The notes under the pieces: model-generated | Database searches by the model: none | Told to the model about the DNA's origin: nothing | The model's input: only the letters and a program-made list of their open reading frames with translations | Assembly (NCBI GenBank): GCA_963799085.1 | Contig: CAWCWA010000013.1 | Span: forward strand, 186,001-250,000 | Direction of reading: 5' to 3' | DNA from: AP-15 sp963799085 | GTDB lineage: Bacteria; Pseudomonadota; Alphaproteobacteria; ATCC43930; CGMCC-115725 | Length of the DNA stretch: 64,000 bases | Shown here: in pieces, positions 47,708 to 56,820 of the stretch | Numbering within the stretch: position 1 is the first letter of the stretch | Layout of the letters: each line of letters opens with the position of its first letter | Program-made: the position numbers and the translations under genes

Positions 47708-49588
47708 ATGCCTACGCAGCAGGCCGGATTTCGCCTGAATTCGAGCTCGAAGCTCGCCCTTGCCGCGCTCGGCGTCGTTTACGGCGACATCGGCACCTCG
47801 CCGCTCTACGCGGTCCGCCAGTCGCTCCTCGAATTCGGCGGGGTCAGCGAGCCGGCTATCTTTGGCGCGCTGTCGCTGATTGTCTGGGCGCTCGTGCTGG
47901 TGGTCACTGTCAAATACGTCCTTGTCATCATGCGCGCCGACAATCGCGGCGAAGGCGGATTGTTGGCGCTGACCGCGTTGGCATTGCGCGCGACCAAACC
48001 CGGACAGAAGCGATATTTGTGGATCATGGGCGCGGGGCTTGTCGGGGCTGCGCTGTTCTACGGCGACGGGGTCATCACGCCAGCGATTTCGGTGCTGAGC
48101 GCCGTCGAGGGGCTGAAGGTCGCCACGCCGCTGTTCGAGCCCTATGTCGTGCCGATCTCGCTTACCCTGCTGGCGGGACTGTTTCTGGTGCAGCGTCATG
48201 GCACGGCCGCCGTGGGCGGAATGTTCGGGCCGGTGATGCTCGTCTGGTTCGCAGTCCTTGCTGCCCTCGGCATATGGGGCATCGCTCGCCAGCCGAGCAT
48301 CTTGATGGCGCTCGATCCGCGTCACGCCGTGGCCTTGCTGTGGGCAGCGCCGGGACCGGGTTTTTTCATGCTGGGAGCTGTGTTCCTCGCGGTCACCGGA
48401 ACCGAGACGCTCTATGCCGATATGGGACATTTCGGCCGTCCTGCCCTCCGGCGGGCATGGCTCGGCCTCGTCTTTCCGGCGCTCGTGCTGAACTATTTCG
48501 GGCAGGGCGCAATCCTTCTCCTCGACCCGAACGTGATCGAGAACCCGTTTTACCGATTGGCGCCGCAATGGTTCCTCTATCCGCTGGTCGCCCTCGCCGC
48601 GGTGGCGACGATCATCGCCTCGCAGGCGGTGATCTCCGGGGCGTTCTCGATCACGCGTCAGGCGATCCAGCTCGGCTATTTGCCGCGCTTCGAAGTCCGC
48701 CACACCTCGGAGACCGAGATCGGCCAAGTCTACGTGCCGCACATCAACTTTATGCTGCTTGCCGCCGTCGCCCTGCTCGTGCTGGTGTTCCAGACCTCCG
48801 ACAACCTCGGCGCCGCCTATGGCATCGCCGTCAGCGGCATGATGGCGATCACGACCGGGCTGGCGTTCTTGTGGATGCGCAGCCGCGGCTGGCCCCTCGC
48901 CCTCGCCGTTCCGTTGTTTGGCCTCTTTGGGCTCGTCGATCTCACCTTCCTCAGCGCCAATCTGTTGAAGATCGGTCAGGGCGGGTGGTTCCCGATCGCC
49001 GTGGCCGGGCTCGTCTTCGCGGTGATGGCGACGTGGTGGCGCGGCCGCCGCCTGCTCGCCGAATCGCGCGCTCGCGATGCTCTGACGCTCGGCCAGTTCC
49101 TCGATACGATCGGGCCGGACAAGCCGCCGCGCGTTGCTGGCACGGCGATCTTCATGACGCGCGATCTCGGCCACGTGCCGGTGGCGCTGCTCCACGCCCT
49201 CAAGCACTACAAGGTGCTGCATCAGCGCGTCGTGATGATGCAGATCGAGACCCAGGACGTGCCGCACGTGCCCGAGGAGGAGCGGCTGGCGATCGAGGAA
49301 TTGGGCAAAGGCTTCTTTACGATCAAGGTCCGTTACGGTTTCATGGACCAGCCGAACGCCGTGCGCGCGCTGGCGCAGTGCCGGGTCGGCGGCTTTCATT
49401 TCAATCTGCTGGAGACGTCGTTCATCATCGGCCGCGAAAAGGTGCGGCCACGGCCACGTCGCGGCGCCTTCTGGCGCTGGCGCGACCGGTTGTTCATTCT
49501 CTTGACCAACAACACGCTCGACGCCACCGAATTTTTTCGCATTCCCGCGAACCGTGTCGTCGAGCTTGGCGGCCAGATCGAAATCTGA
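47708..49588 (+). CDS. kup: Kup low-affinity potassium uptake protein
   Basis: A 626-residue KUP/HAK/KT family K+/H+ symporter of the inner membrane. LALAALGVVYGDIGTSPLYA is the family signature at the N-terminus, with about twelve membrane helices (GDGVITPAISVLSAVEGLKV, GTETLYADMGHFG) and a soluble C-terminal domain. The start is set at ATG 47708 (MPTQQAGFRLNSSSKL); upstream ATGs at 47558 and 47633 would add an unlikely basic leader. The position after kdpDE suggests it is a target of that pair. Confidence 0.93.
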   Translation: MPTQQAGFRLNSSSKLALAALGVVYGDIGTSPLYAVRQSLLEFGGVSEPAIFGALSLIVWALVLVVTVKYVLVIMRADNRGEGGLLALTALALRATKPGQKRYLWIMGAGLVGAALFYGDGVITPAISVLSAVEGLKVATPLFEPYVVPISLTLLAGLFLVQRHGTAAVGGMFGPVMLVWFAVLAALGIWGIARQPSILMALDPRHAVALLWAAPGPGFFMLGAVFLAVTGTETLYADMGHFGRPALRRAWLGLVFPALVLNYFGQGAILLLDPNVIENPFYRLAPQWFLYPLVALAAVATIIASQAVISGAFSITRQAIQLGYLPRFEVRHTSETEIGQVYVPHINFMLLAAVALLVLVFQTSDNLGAAYGIAVSGMMAITTGLAFLWMRSRGWPLALAVPLFGLFGLVDLTFLSANLLKIGQGGWFPIAVAGLVFAVMATWWRGRRLLAESRARDALTLGQFLDTIGPDKPPRVAGTAIFMTRDLGHVPVALLHALKHYKVLHQRVVMMQIETQDVPHVPEEERLAIEELGKGFFTIKVRYGFMDQPNAVRALAQCRVGGFHFNLLETSFIIGREKVRPRPRRGAFWRWRDRLFILLTNNTLDATEFFRIPANRVVELGGQIEI

Positions 49589-49730
49589 GAGCGCCCCTAA
49601 GGGCCGCAATCGAGCAACCGACGCGACCGGTGGCAAACTTTATCAGGTCTTTATTTCTCCCCTCCCAATTGCGCATCGAATCCTGAGGTGCACGACGATA
49701 GATATCGCGTCGTAACTGGCGCGGCAGGTC

Positions 49731-49925
49731 ATGAACCCATACTTGCGTCGATATCCGGGCGGCGCCGATCAGGCCCGCGATCAAGCTTACCAAGCGGCCC
49801 AACCCACCGAAGACTTCCTGCTCCAGACGGCGTGGGTGCTGGCCGACTGGGCCGTTGCTTATGTCGGTCCCCTGTTCTGGCTCTATCTGGCGGCGGCGTT
49901 CCTTAAAGCGGCGCTGGGCGGTTGA
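49731..49925 (+). CDS. Small hypothetical membrane protein
   Basis: 64 residues starting MNPYLRRYPGGADQARDQAY with one C-terminal hydrophobic segment (WAVAYVGPLFWLYLAAAFLK). Coding character is plausible but short. It lies just left of the IS5-family insertion. Confidence 0.45.
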   Translation: MNPYLRRYPGGADQARDQAYQAAQPTEDFLLQTAWVLADWAVAYVGPLFWLYLAAAFLKAALGG

Positions 49926-49996
49926 CGGCATCCGCGGGCGTGCTGCACCCGACGAATTGCGGCAGGTAAGCCATGCGGTCGTGCTTGGTAGCCTAA

Positions 49997-50929
49997 GTGT
50001 CCGACTGAGAATTGGCAAGGTTGTATCATGACCGCGCCAATCGCCTTATGAGAAGCTGGACCGAGGCCAGATAGAGCCAGGCCGCGGCGCTGGCGATCGA
50101 GGTTTCGAAGTCTTTGGCGAGGCGGCGATTGCGATCGAGCCAAGCGAAGGAGCGCTCGATGACCCAGCGGCTGGGGAGCACTTCGAAGCCGACGGTGTCG
50201 GCCATACGTCTGACGATCTCGATCCTCCAGCGGCCGAATTTAGCGAGCGCTGTCAGAAGCTTGTCCGCGGAATAGACGCGGTCGGCGAAGAGGTGTCGCA
50301 GCCATGGGAAGAGGTCGTGAATGGCTTCGCATGACGAGCGCCGCGCCGTCACGGTCCTGCACATCGGCAGGTTGGATCGCGGCCCCGACCATGAAGCCGA
50401 GCGGTGTCGGTGACGATATGGCGCTTGCGGCCCTTGACCTTCTTAGCCGCGTCGAAGCCGCGCGGGCCGCCGCTTTCGGTGGTCTTGACCGACTGGCTGT
50501 CGATCACCCCGGCCGACGGGCTCGCCTCCCGGCCGGCGGCTTCCCGCGCTTCGAGCAAGAGTTCGAAATTGACCGTCTCCAACACGCCTTGGTCACGCCA
50601 AGCATAGAAATAATACTGTACGGTCGCGTATGGCGGGAACTCGCGCGGCAACTGCCGCCATTGGCAGCCGGTCCGGGCCATGTAGAACAAGGCATTGACG
50701 ATGCTGCGCAATTCAGTCTCCCGTGGGCGGCCCCGCCGGTATCGCGGCGGCAGCTGCGGCGCCATCAGCGCCCACTCCGCATCCGTCACATCGCTTGCGT
50801 AACGCAATCCCTTACGCTCATACTGCGGTCGAGTGGTTTCGGTCCACATGTTGTGTCCCCCGTGCGTTCTCACACACCGCGGTTATCACAACCTACTGAA
50901 ATCACTAAAATCATTTTTTGGTCGGACAC
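49997..50929. mobile_element. IS5-family insertion sequence (IS1031-like), 933 bp
   Basis: The ends are perfect inverted repeats of at least nine bases (gtgtccgac at 49997 and gtcggacac at 50921-50929), flanked on both sides by the direct repeat TAA (49994-49996 and 50930-50932). A three-base TNA target duplication, about 0.93 kb length and the transposase type agree with the IS1031 group of IS5. The insertion lies between a small ORF and the DUF992 gene and seems not to break either. Confidence 0.87.
50026..50873 (-). pseudogene. IS5-family transposase (two frameshifts)
   Basis: The N-terminal part YASDVTDAEWALMAPQLPPR, ALFYMARTGCQWRQLPREFP and AGVIDSQSVKTTESGG (first catalytic Asp) ends in KGRKRHIVTDT near 50400. 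The next block GFMVGAAIQPADVQDRDGAA is in a second frame, and from about 50325 AIHDLFPWLRHLFADRVYSA (second Asp region) and WVIERSFAWLDRNRRL (catalytic Glu) are in a third. IS5 elements may use one programmed shift, but two make the gene inactive as read, or reflect sequence errors. Confidence 0.85.
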
Positions 50930-50993
50930 TAAGACGGTAAAGGCGCGCATGATCGTGCTCGCGGGTTTTGTTGGTGAATTGGGGATCAACCAA

Positions 50994-51491
50994 ATGCTCA
51001 AAAAGATCGGGACGGCGGTCGGCGCGGTCGGCTTGATCGCCGGCGTGTTGGCGTCGGCGGCCCCCGCCCAGGCGCAGAGTTCGGTGCGCGTCGGCACGCT
51101 GACCTGCAACGTCGCGAGCGGCTGGGGCTTCGTCTTCGGGTCGTCGCGCGGATTGCGCTGCACATTTGCGCCCGCCACGGGCCGTCCCGAGCGCTATACC
51201 GGTACGATCAACAAGTTTGGCGTCGATATCGGGTACACCCATGGCGGCGTGATTGTCTGGGCGGTGTTGGCGCCGACGGCAAATTTGACGCCGGGGGCGC
51301 TGGCCGGCAATTTCGCCGGGGCGACGGCGAGCGCCACGGTCGGAGTCGGGGCCGGCGCCAATGTGCTGATCGGCGGCTCCAAGCAGACGGTTTCGCTGCA
51401 GCCGCTGAGCATTGAAGGCAACACCGGCCTCAACGTCGCCGCCGGCATCGGCGCCATCACGCTCCGCTATCAGCCGCAGATGGCGCGCTGA
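50994..51491 (+). CDS. DUF992 exported protein
   Basis: 165 residues. The signal peptide MLKKIGTAVGAVGLIAGVLA ends near AQA-Q (residues 24-27). The mature part matches DUF992: VRVGTLTCNVASGWGFVFGS, RGLRCTFAP, RYTGTINKFGVDIGYTHGG, and a glycine/alanine-rich region with VGVGAGANVLIGGSKQTVSL then LQPLSIEGNTGLNVAAG. Common in alphaproteobacteria; function unknown. The start 50994 is chosen for the signal peptide; ATG 50949 in frame upstream lies just beyond the IS end. Confidence 0.86.
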   Translation: MLKKIGTAVGAVGLIAGVLASAAPAQAQSSVRVGTLTCNVASGWGFVFGSSRGLRCTFAPATGRPERYTGTINKFGVDIGYTHGGVIVWAVLAPTANLTPGALAGNFAGATASATVGVGAGANVLIGGSKQTVSLQPLSIEGNTGLNVAAGIGAITLRYQPQMAR

Positions 51492-51606
51492 CCCGCCGTC
51501 GCGCAAGACGGTCGCGTTCGACGATCCGGTCCACGATTTTCGGGATAGTTTATTCATTGGTCATCCGCGGGTCATATTGATGTCGAAATGACCTCCCGGC
51601 GCGGCG

Positions 51607-52422
51607 ATGCCCGGCCCGGCGTTCGAGGGGATGCCTTTGTTGCGGCCGTTGTTCCACCTTCTTTATTACCTTTACTCCCGCCGCCTCGCGCGGGAGCTGA
51701 GAACGCGGCCGATGCCGCGCCATGTCGGTATCATTCTCGACGGCAACCGGCGCCATGGCCGGGCGCTCGGCATCGCCCGGCCGCGCGAGGTCTACGATCT
51801 CGGCGCCGGCAAGCTCGACGAAGTCCTCGAGTGGTCGGCCGAATTGGGGGTGGCGACGGTCAGCCTGTGGGTTTTTTCGACCGACAATTTTCGCAGGCCG
51901 GCGGCCGAAGTTTCCGACATCCTGGCGAGCATCGCCTCCAAGGTCGAGGCGCTGGCCTCCGACCCGGCGATCCACCAGCGGCGGGTGCGGGTGCGGGCGA
52001 TCGGCTGTCTTGCCATGCTGCCGCAACCGGTCCTCGACGCGATCACCGCGGCCGAGCGGGCCACCGCCGATTACGACGGCATCGAACTCAATATCGCGGT
52101 CGCCTATGGCGGCCGACAGGAGATCGCCGACGCGGTGCGCGGCTGGCTCGGGGCCTTGGCGGGGCAGGGGGCGACATTGGCCGAGGCGATCGAGCGGATG
52201 ACGCCCGAGGCGATCGCCGGTCATCTCTATACTGCCGGCCTGCCCGACCCCGACCTGATCATCCGGACTTCGGGCGAGATCCGCCTCTCGGGCTTCCTGT
52301 TGTGGCAGAGCGCCCACAGCGAATTCTACTTCACCGACGTGCTGTGGCCGGCCTTCCGCAAGATCGATTTTCTCCGCGCGATCCGCTCCTATCAGCAGCG
52401 CCAGCGCCGCTTCGGCTGCTGA
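51607..52422 (+). CDS. Cis-prenyltransferase, undecaprenyl-diphosphate synthase family
   Basis: 271 residues. The catalytic loop GIILDGNRRHGR (Asp45) replaces the usual DGNGRWA and is closer to the NRR form of short-chain or polyprenyl Z-synthases. VSLWVFSTDNFRRPAAEV, LNIAVAYGGRQEI and DLIIRTSGEIRLSGFLLWQ match conserved regions III-V, including the C-terminal RxxSE-type motif. An N-terminal extension with a hydrophobic patch (LFHLLYYLY) may bind membrane. The housekeeping uppS is usually beside cdsA and dxr; the different context suggests a second, specialised enzyme. Confidence 0.87.
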   Translation: MPGPAFEGMPLLRPLFHLLYYLYSRRLARELRTRPMPRHVGIILDGNRRHGRALGIARPREVYDLGAGKLDEVLEWSAELGVATVSLWVFSTDNFRRPAAEVSDILASIASKVEALASDPAIHQRRVRVRAIGCLAMLPQPVLDAITAAERATADYDGIELNIAVAYGGRQEIADAVRGWLGALAGQGATLAEAIERMTPEAIAGHLYTAGLPDPDLIIRTSGEIRLSGFLLWQSAHSEFYFTDVLWPAFRKIDFLRAIRSYQQRQRRFGC

Positions 52423-52738
52423 TCGGGCAGTATCCGTCCGCAATCGCCGGCAGCTGTCCAGCCTGACGCCTGACTTCGACCCGCGGCGTTTGCTGTTTTT
52501 GCTGTTATTTGCAACGAAAATACAGCAAAATTCCGACTCGCATGGTCCCTCTTTCGCGTTATCGGCCAGCATGGCGATAAGCGGCGTTGCACTATATCGC
52601 ACGATATAGAAATTGTCAATAATACAATGCCTCGGCCGCGGGCTGGCGGGAGATTTCCGGGATCCCGCCGCCTGCCTTATAATGGGCAAAACAAAACAGC
52701 TTGCCTAGGGAGACCATTTGAACGCCAGGGAGGACAGT
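52423..52738. other. Intergenic region with inverted repeats
   Basis: 316 bases of lower GC. It includes an inverted repeat tttgctgt...acagcaaa spanning about 52490-52530 and a sharper palindrome at 52592-52609 listed separately. No gene is seen. Confidence 0.55.
52592..52609. promoter_or_regulatory. Perfect operator-like palindrome
   Basis: ctatatcg-ca-cgatatag is a perfect eight-base inverted repeat with a two-base centre, in an AT-rich patch of otherwise GC-rich DNA, 130 bases before the next plus-strand gene. It looks like a dimeric-repressor site, but no regulator gene is adjacent. Confidence 0.5.
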
Positions 52739-53248
52739 ATGGAAAAATGGCTTTCGTCGATCGCCACCTTGATTTGCGGTTTGGCGTTGTTGTCGGCTTC
52801 TGCGAGGGCGGATGATCAAGGGGGCTCGCGCTATCGCTTCCAGTACGCCGCCAAGTTTCTGTGCACTTCCAACATACCGGGAACTTCTCAGACCACCCCT
52901 TCCGTGCTGCCCGGCTCCTATCTGACAGTGGTGAGCATCCACAACCCACAAGACCAGCCGGTGCAATTGCGCAAGAAGATCGCCGTGACTTTCCCCGCCG
53001 AGCAGCAGCAGCCGGGACCAGTTTCGCACTTCATCACCGAGCGCGTGCTGGCCGACGAGGCATTCCAGGTGGATTGCCCGCAGATCCTGCAAAATTTCGG
53101 GATCGCCTTTATCCACGGTGCGGAAGGTTTTCTGGTGATCGAGAGCACCCATAGCCTCGATGCGACCGCAATCCATACCGCCGGCCCAAGCGCCGGCCAA
53201 GTCGCCAGCATCGCTGTCGAGCCGGTGCGCGAGCGGGCAATCAAATAG
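52739..53248 (+). CDS. Exported hypothetical protein
   Basis: A 169-residue protein with signal peptide MEKWLSSIATLICGLALLSA (cleavage near ARA-DD). The mature part is beta-rich with KFLCTSNIPGTSQ, SYLTVVSIHNPQDQPVQLRK, a conserved second cysteine in FQVDCPQIL and GAEGFLVIESTHSLDATAIH. This recalls a small immunoglobulin-like exported domain. No named family. A GGGAGGACAGT ribosome-binding site precedes ATG 52739; ATG 52718 would disrupt the signal peptide start. Confidence 0.72.
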   Translation: MEKWLSSIATLICGLALLSASARADDQGGSRYRFQYAAKFLCTSNIPGTSQTTPSVLPGSYLTVVSIHNPQDQPVQLRKKIAVTFPAEQQQPGPVSHFITERVLADEAFQVDCPQILQNFGIAFIHGAEGFLVIESTHSLDATAIHTAGPSAGQVASIAVEPVRERAIK

Positions 53249-53554
53249 CCCGCCGGCCGCCGCTTCCTCACCGACGTGACAGCAAAATGGGCGGCGCGCA
53301 ATGGAGCCGCCCTTGGCCCGAGGGGTCTTAAGACTGGCCCCGGTCGCGCGACAAGACGAGCACGAAGCCCTCGCACTCGCTCAGCGTGACAATGGCGCAG
53401 TCCAGCGGCTGCGCCAGCCTCGGCTCGACAGGATGGCCGGTATGCGCGGGCGGTGCTAGCCGCGGCAAAATTATTACGCAAAGCTGACGGCAGCGTTTAT
53501 TGGCGCTTTGGCGCGAGCCAGCCGGCCGCGGCCGCATCGGGAGGATGACGACGA
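53249..53554. other. Intergenic region upstream of the binding-protein array
   Basis: 306 bases. A minus-strand ORF across 53328-53597 is judged a shadow. It must contain the promoter for the substrate-binding protein array, but no consensus is clear. Confidence 0.45.
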
Positions 53555-55147
53555 ATGCATCAGAAACTGTGGGGGTTGGCCGCCGCGAGCGTAGCATTGG
53601 TGATCGGCGCGATGCCGGCGCTGGCCCAGAAATCGGGCGGCATCCTCAGGACGTGGGATTTCGACAGCCCCGCGAGCATGTCGATCCTCGAGGAATCGAC
53701 GATCGCGGCCGAGCGGCCGATGATGGGCGTCTTCAACAACCTCGTGCTGTTCGATCAGCACGTTCAGCAGAACAGCCTCAAATCGATCGTCCCCGAACTC
53801 GCCAAGAGCTGGAATTGGAACGAGGAAGGGACCGAGCTGACGATGCCGTTGCAGGAGGGTGTGAAGTGGCATGACGGGAAGCCCTTCACCGCCGCCGACG
53901 TCAAATGCACCTGGGATCTCTTGACCGGCAAGGCGGCCGACAAATTGCGCATCAACCCGCGCAAATCCTGGTACCGCAACCTCGAAGAGGTGCGCGTCGA
54001 CAACGACCACCAGGTCACCTTCCGACTGAAGCAGCCGCAGCCGTCGTTTCTGGCATTGCTGGCGACGGGCTGGTCGCCGATCTATCCGTGCCACGTGCCG
54101 CCGCGCGAGATGCGCTCGCGCCCGATCGGCACGGGCCCGTTCAAATTTGTCGAGTTCAAGCCGAACCAATCGATCACGGTGGCGCGCAACCCCGACTACT
54201 GGAAGAAGGGCCGGCCCTATCTCGACGGCATCGAGTATACGATCATCAAGGACCCGTCGACGGCGCGGCTCGCCTTTGCCGCCGGCAAGTTCGACATGTC
54301 CTGGCCTTACAACATCACGGTGCCGGTGCTGAAGGACATCCAGAGCCAGGCGCCGACGGCGCAGTGCGAGCTGACTTCGACCAACGTCAACCGCACCGTG
54401 ATCATCAACCGCACGGCGCCGCCCTTCGACAATGCCGATCTGCGCCGGGCCGTCTCCCTGGCGCTCGACCGCAAGGCCTATATCGACATCATCACCCAGG
54501 GCAAGGGCGACATCGGCGGGGCCATGCTGCCGGCGCCGGAGGGCATCTGGGGGATGCCGGCGGAAATGCTGCAAACCCTGCCCGGCTATGGAGCGGACGT
54601 CGCGAAGAGCCGCGAGGAAGCCCGCGCGATCATGAAGAAGCTCGGCTATGGGCCCGACAAGAAGCTGACCGTCACGGTGTCGACGCGCAACGTGCCGCCC
54701 TATCGCGACCCGGCGGTGATCCTGGTCTCGCAGTTGAACGAGATCTACATGGACGCGACACTCGACACGATCGACACCGTCAACTGGTATCCGAAGCTCG
54801 TGCGCAAGGATTACACGATCGGGCTCAGCACGACCGAGAGCGCGCTCGATGATCCCGACCAGCAATTCTATGAAAGCTATGTCTGCGGCGCCGACCGCAA
54901 CTACACCGGCTATTGCAACCCGGAATTCGACAAGCTGGTCGACCGGCAGTCGGCCGAGCCGGATCTCGAAAAGCGCCGGAAGCTGGTATGGGAGATCGAA
55001 AAGATGCTGGTCGAGGACGGTGTGCGGCCGGTGCTGTTTTATCCGCGGCAGGCGACCTGCTGGTACCCGCACGTCAAAAACCTGACGGTCACGGTCAACA
55101 GCATCTACAATGGCTGGCGGTTCGAAGATTTGTGGCTCGACAAATAA
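53555..55147 (+). CDS. ABC transporter substrate-binding protein, family 5 (paralogue 1)
   Basis: A 530-residue periplasmic binding protein. The signal peptide ends near ALA-QK (residue 24). Family 5 (peptide/nickel/opine) landmarks are VKWHDGKPFTAADVKCTWDL, PIGTGPFKFVEFKPN, ARNPDYWKKGRPYLDGIEYT, FDNADLRRAVSLALDRKAYI and the C-terminal NSIYNGWRFEDLWLDK. Intact. It heads a tandem array of four close paralogues feeding the permeases at 62.5 kb. Ligand unknown; the nearby amidases make a peptide or amide-like ligand possible. Confidence 0.92.
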   Translation: MHQKLWGLAAASVALVIGAMPALAQKSGGILRTWDFDSPASMSILEESTIAAERPMMGVFNNLVLFDQHVQQNSLKSIVPELAKSWNWNEEGTELTMPLQEGVKWHDGKPFTAADVKCTWDLLTGKAADKLRINPRKSWYRNLEEVRVDNDHQVTFRLKQPQPSFLALLATGWSPIYPCHVPPREMRSRPIGTGPFKFVEFKPNQSITVARNPDYWKKGRPYLDGIEYTIIKDPSTARLAFAAGKFDMSWPYNITVPVLKDIQSQAPTAQCELTSTNVNRTVIINRTAPPFDNADLRRAVSLALDRKAYIDIITQGKGDIGGAMLPAPEGIWGMPAEMLQTLPGYGADVAKSREEARAIMKKLGYGPDKKLTVTVSTRNVPPYRDPAVILVSQLNEIYMDATLDTIDTVNWYPKLVRKDYTIGLSTTESALDDPDQQFYESYVCGADRNYTGYCNPEFDKLVDRQSAEPDLEKRRKLVWEIEKMLVEDGVRPVLFYPRQATCWYPHVKNLTVTVNSIYNGWRFEDLWLDK

Positions 55148-55189
55148 GCGCGTTATCGGGGCCAGAACGACAATTCAAGGGGAAGGGAA

Positions 55190-56782
55190 ATGCGTGGGAT
55201 GCTAGGAGCGCTCGCAGCGGCGGGCACGTTGGTTGTGGGTTTGTCGGCCGGCACCGCGCTGGCGCAAAAATCGGGCGGCATTTTCCGGATGCAACATTTC
55301 GACAGCCCGGCCAGCATGTCGATCCTCGAGGAATCGACGCGGGCTACAGAGCAGCCGATGATGGCGGTGTTCAACAACCTCGTGCTGTATGACCAGCACG
55401 TCGCGCAGAACAGCCTGCAGTCGATCCGTCCCGATCTGGCGACCAAATGGGAATGGAGCGAGGACGGCAAGGAGCTGACCTTTCCGCTCCACCAGGGTGT
55501 GAAGTGGCATGACGGCAAGCCGTTCACCGCGGCCGACGTCAAATGCACCTGGGATCTCCTGATGGGCAAGGGCAGCGACAAGCTGCGCATCAACCCGCGC
55601 AAGGCATGGTACTCGAACGTTGAGGATGTAACGACGCGCGGCGATTACGAAGTCACCTTCCATCTGAAGCAGCCGCAGCCCGCGCTGCTTGCGCTGCTGG
55701 CCTCCGGGTGGTCGCCGATTTATCCGTGCCACGTCCCGGCGCGCGAGATGCGGCAGCACCCGATCGGTACCGGCCCCTTCAAATTCGTCGAGTTCAAGCC
55801 GAACGAATACATCAAGGTGACGAAGAACCAGGATTACTGGAAGAAGGACAGGCCCTATCTCGACGGCATCGAATTCACGATCATGCGTGAAACGGGACCG
55901 CGCAACCTGGCCTTCTTCGCCGGTAAGTTCGATTCCATTCCGTTGGGCGTCACAATCCCGACGCTGAAGGATTTCAAGGAGCAGGCGCCGCAGGCGATCT
56001 GCCAGGTGAACGTCGGCAACGTGCCGCGCACGATGCTGATCAATCTGCACAAGCCGCCGTTCGACAATCCGGAATTGCGGCGGGCCATGGTCTTGTCGCT
56101 CGACCGCGAAGCCTTCGTCAAAATCATCAACGACGGGGTGGGCAATCTCGGCGCAAATATGCTGCCGCCGCCCGACGGCGTCTGGGGCATGCCGCCTGAC
56201 GTGCTGCAGACCTTGTCCGGCTATGGCGGCGACGTCGCGAAGAACCGAGCCGAGGCGCGCAAGATTATGGAAAAGCTCGGCTACGGCCCGGATAAGCGGC
56301 TTGCCGTCAAGCTATCGACGCGCAACTTTCCCGCCTGGCGCGACCCGGCGGTAATCCTGGCCTCGCAATTGAAGGAAATCTACATCGACGCCGAACTGGA
56401 ATTTGTCGATACCGCGCTCTGGTACGCCAAAGTGACGCGCAAGGACTACACGGTCGGCGCGGTGCCGATCGAGAGCGGCGTCGATGATCCGGATCAGATG
56501 TTTTACGAGAATTACTACACCGGCGCGACGCGCAACTATGCCGGCTACAGCGATCCTGAGTTCGACAAGCTGGTCGATCTGCAATCGATGCAGTCCGACC
56601 CGGAAAAGCGCAAACAGATCGTCTGGCAGGCCGAGCGCAAATTGGCGGAAGCCGCGTTCCGACCGGTGCTCTTCTTCCCGGCGGGAGCCTCCTGCCGGCA
56701 GCCTTGGGTCGAGGGATGGACCCGGATGACGAACAGCATCTACAACGAATGGCGCTTCGAAGACGTCTGGCTCGACAAATAA
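55190..56782 (+). CDS. ABC transporter substrate-binding protein, family 5 (paralogue 2)
   Basis: Exactly 530 residues and collinear with paralogue 1, 42 bases downstream with a GGGGAAGGGAA ribosome-binding site. The signal peptide ends at ALA-QK. The same landmarks recur: VKWHDGKPFTAADVKCTWDL, PIGTGPFKFVEFKPN and a final YNEWRFEDVWLDK. Differences cluster in the ligand-contact stretches (for example IPLGVTIPTLKDFKEQ against SWPYNITVPVLKD), which suggests altered ligand preference. Confidence 0.92.
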   Translation: MRGMLGALAAAGTLVVGLSAGTALAQKSGGIFRMQHFDSPASMSILEESTRATEQPMMAVFNNLVLYDQHVAQNSLQSIRPDLATKWEWSEDGKELTFPLHQGVKWHDGKPFTAADVKCTWDLLMGKGSDKLRINPRKAWYSNVEDVTTRGDYEVTFHLKQPQPALLALLASGWSPIYPCHVPAREMRQHPIGTGPFKFVEFKPNEYIKVTKNQDYWKKDRPYLDGIEFTIMRETGPRNLAFFAGKFDSIPLGVTIPTLKDFKEQAPQAICQVNVGNVPRTMLINLHKPPFDNPELRRAMVLSLDREAFVKIINDGVGNLGANMLPPPDGVWGMPPDVLQTLSGYGGDVAKNRAEARKIMEKLGYGPDKRLAVKLSTRNFPAWRDPAVILASQLKEIYIDAELEFVDTALWYAKVTRKDYTVGAVPIESGVDDPDQMFYENYYTGATRNYAGYSDPEFDKLVDLQSMQSDPEKRKQIVWQAERKLAEAAFRPVLFFPAGASCRQPWVEGWTRMTNSIYNEWRFEDVWLDK

Positions 56783-56820
56783 ACGATTGCGCCCGGCGGG
56801 GCGGGCCGCGGGAGGAGCCG

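Noticed and set aside
47630..49636. 668-residue minus-strand ORF opposite kup
   Set aside because: Kup motifs are clear on the plus strand; this product is His/Arg/Asp-rich with no family features.
53474..55072. 532-residue minus-strand ORF opposite binding protein 1
   Set aside because: Antisense shadow of an intact, motif-rich gene.
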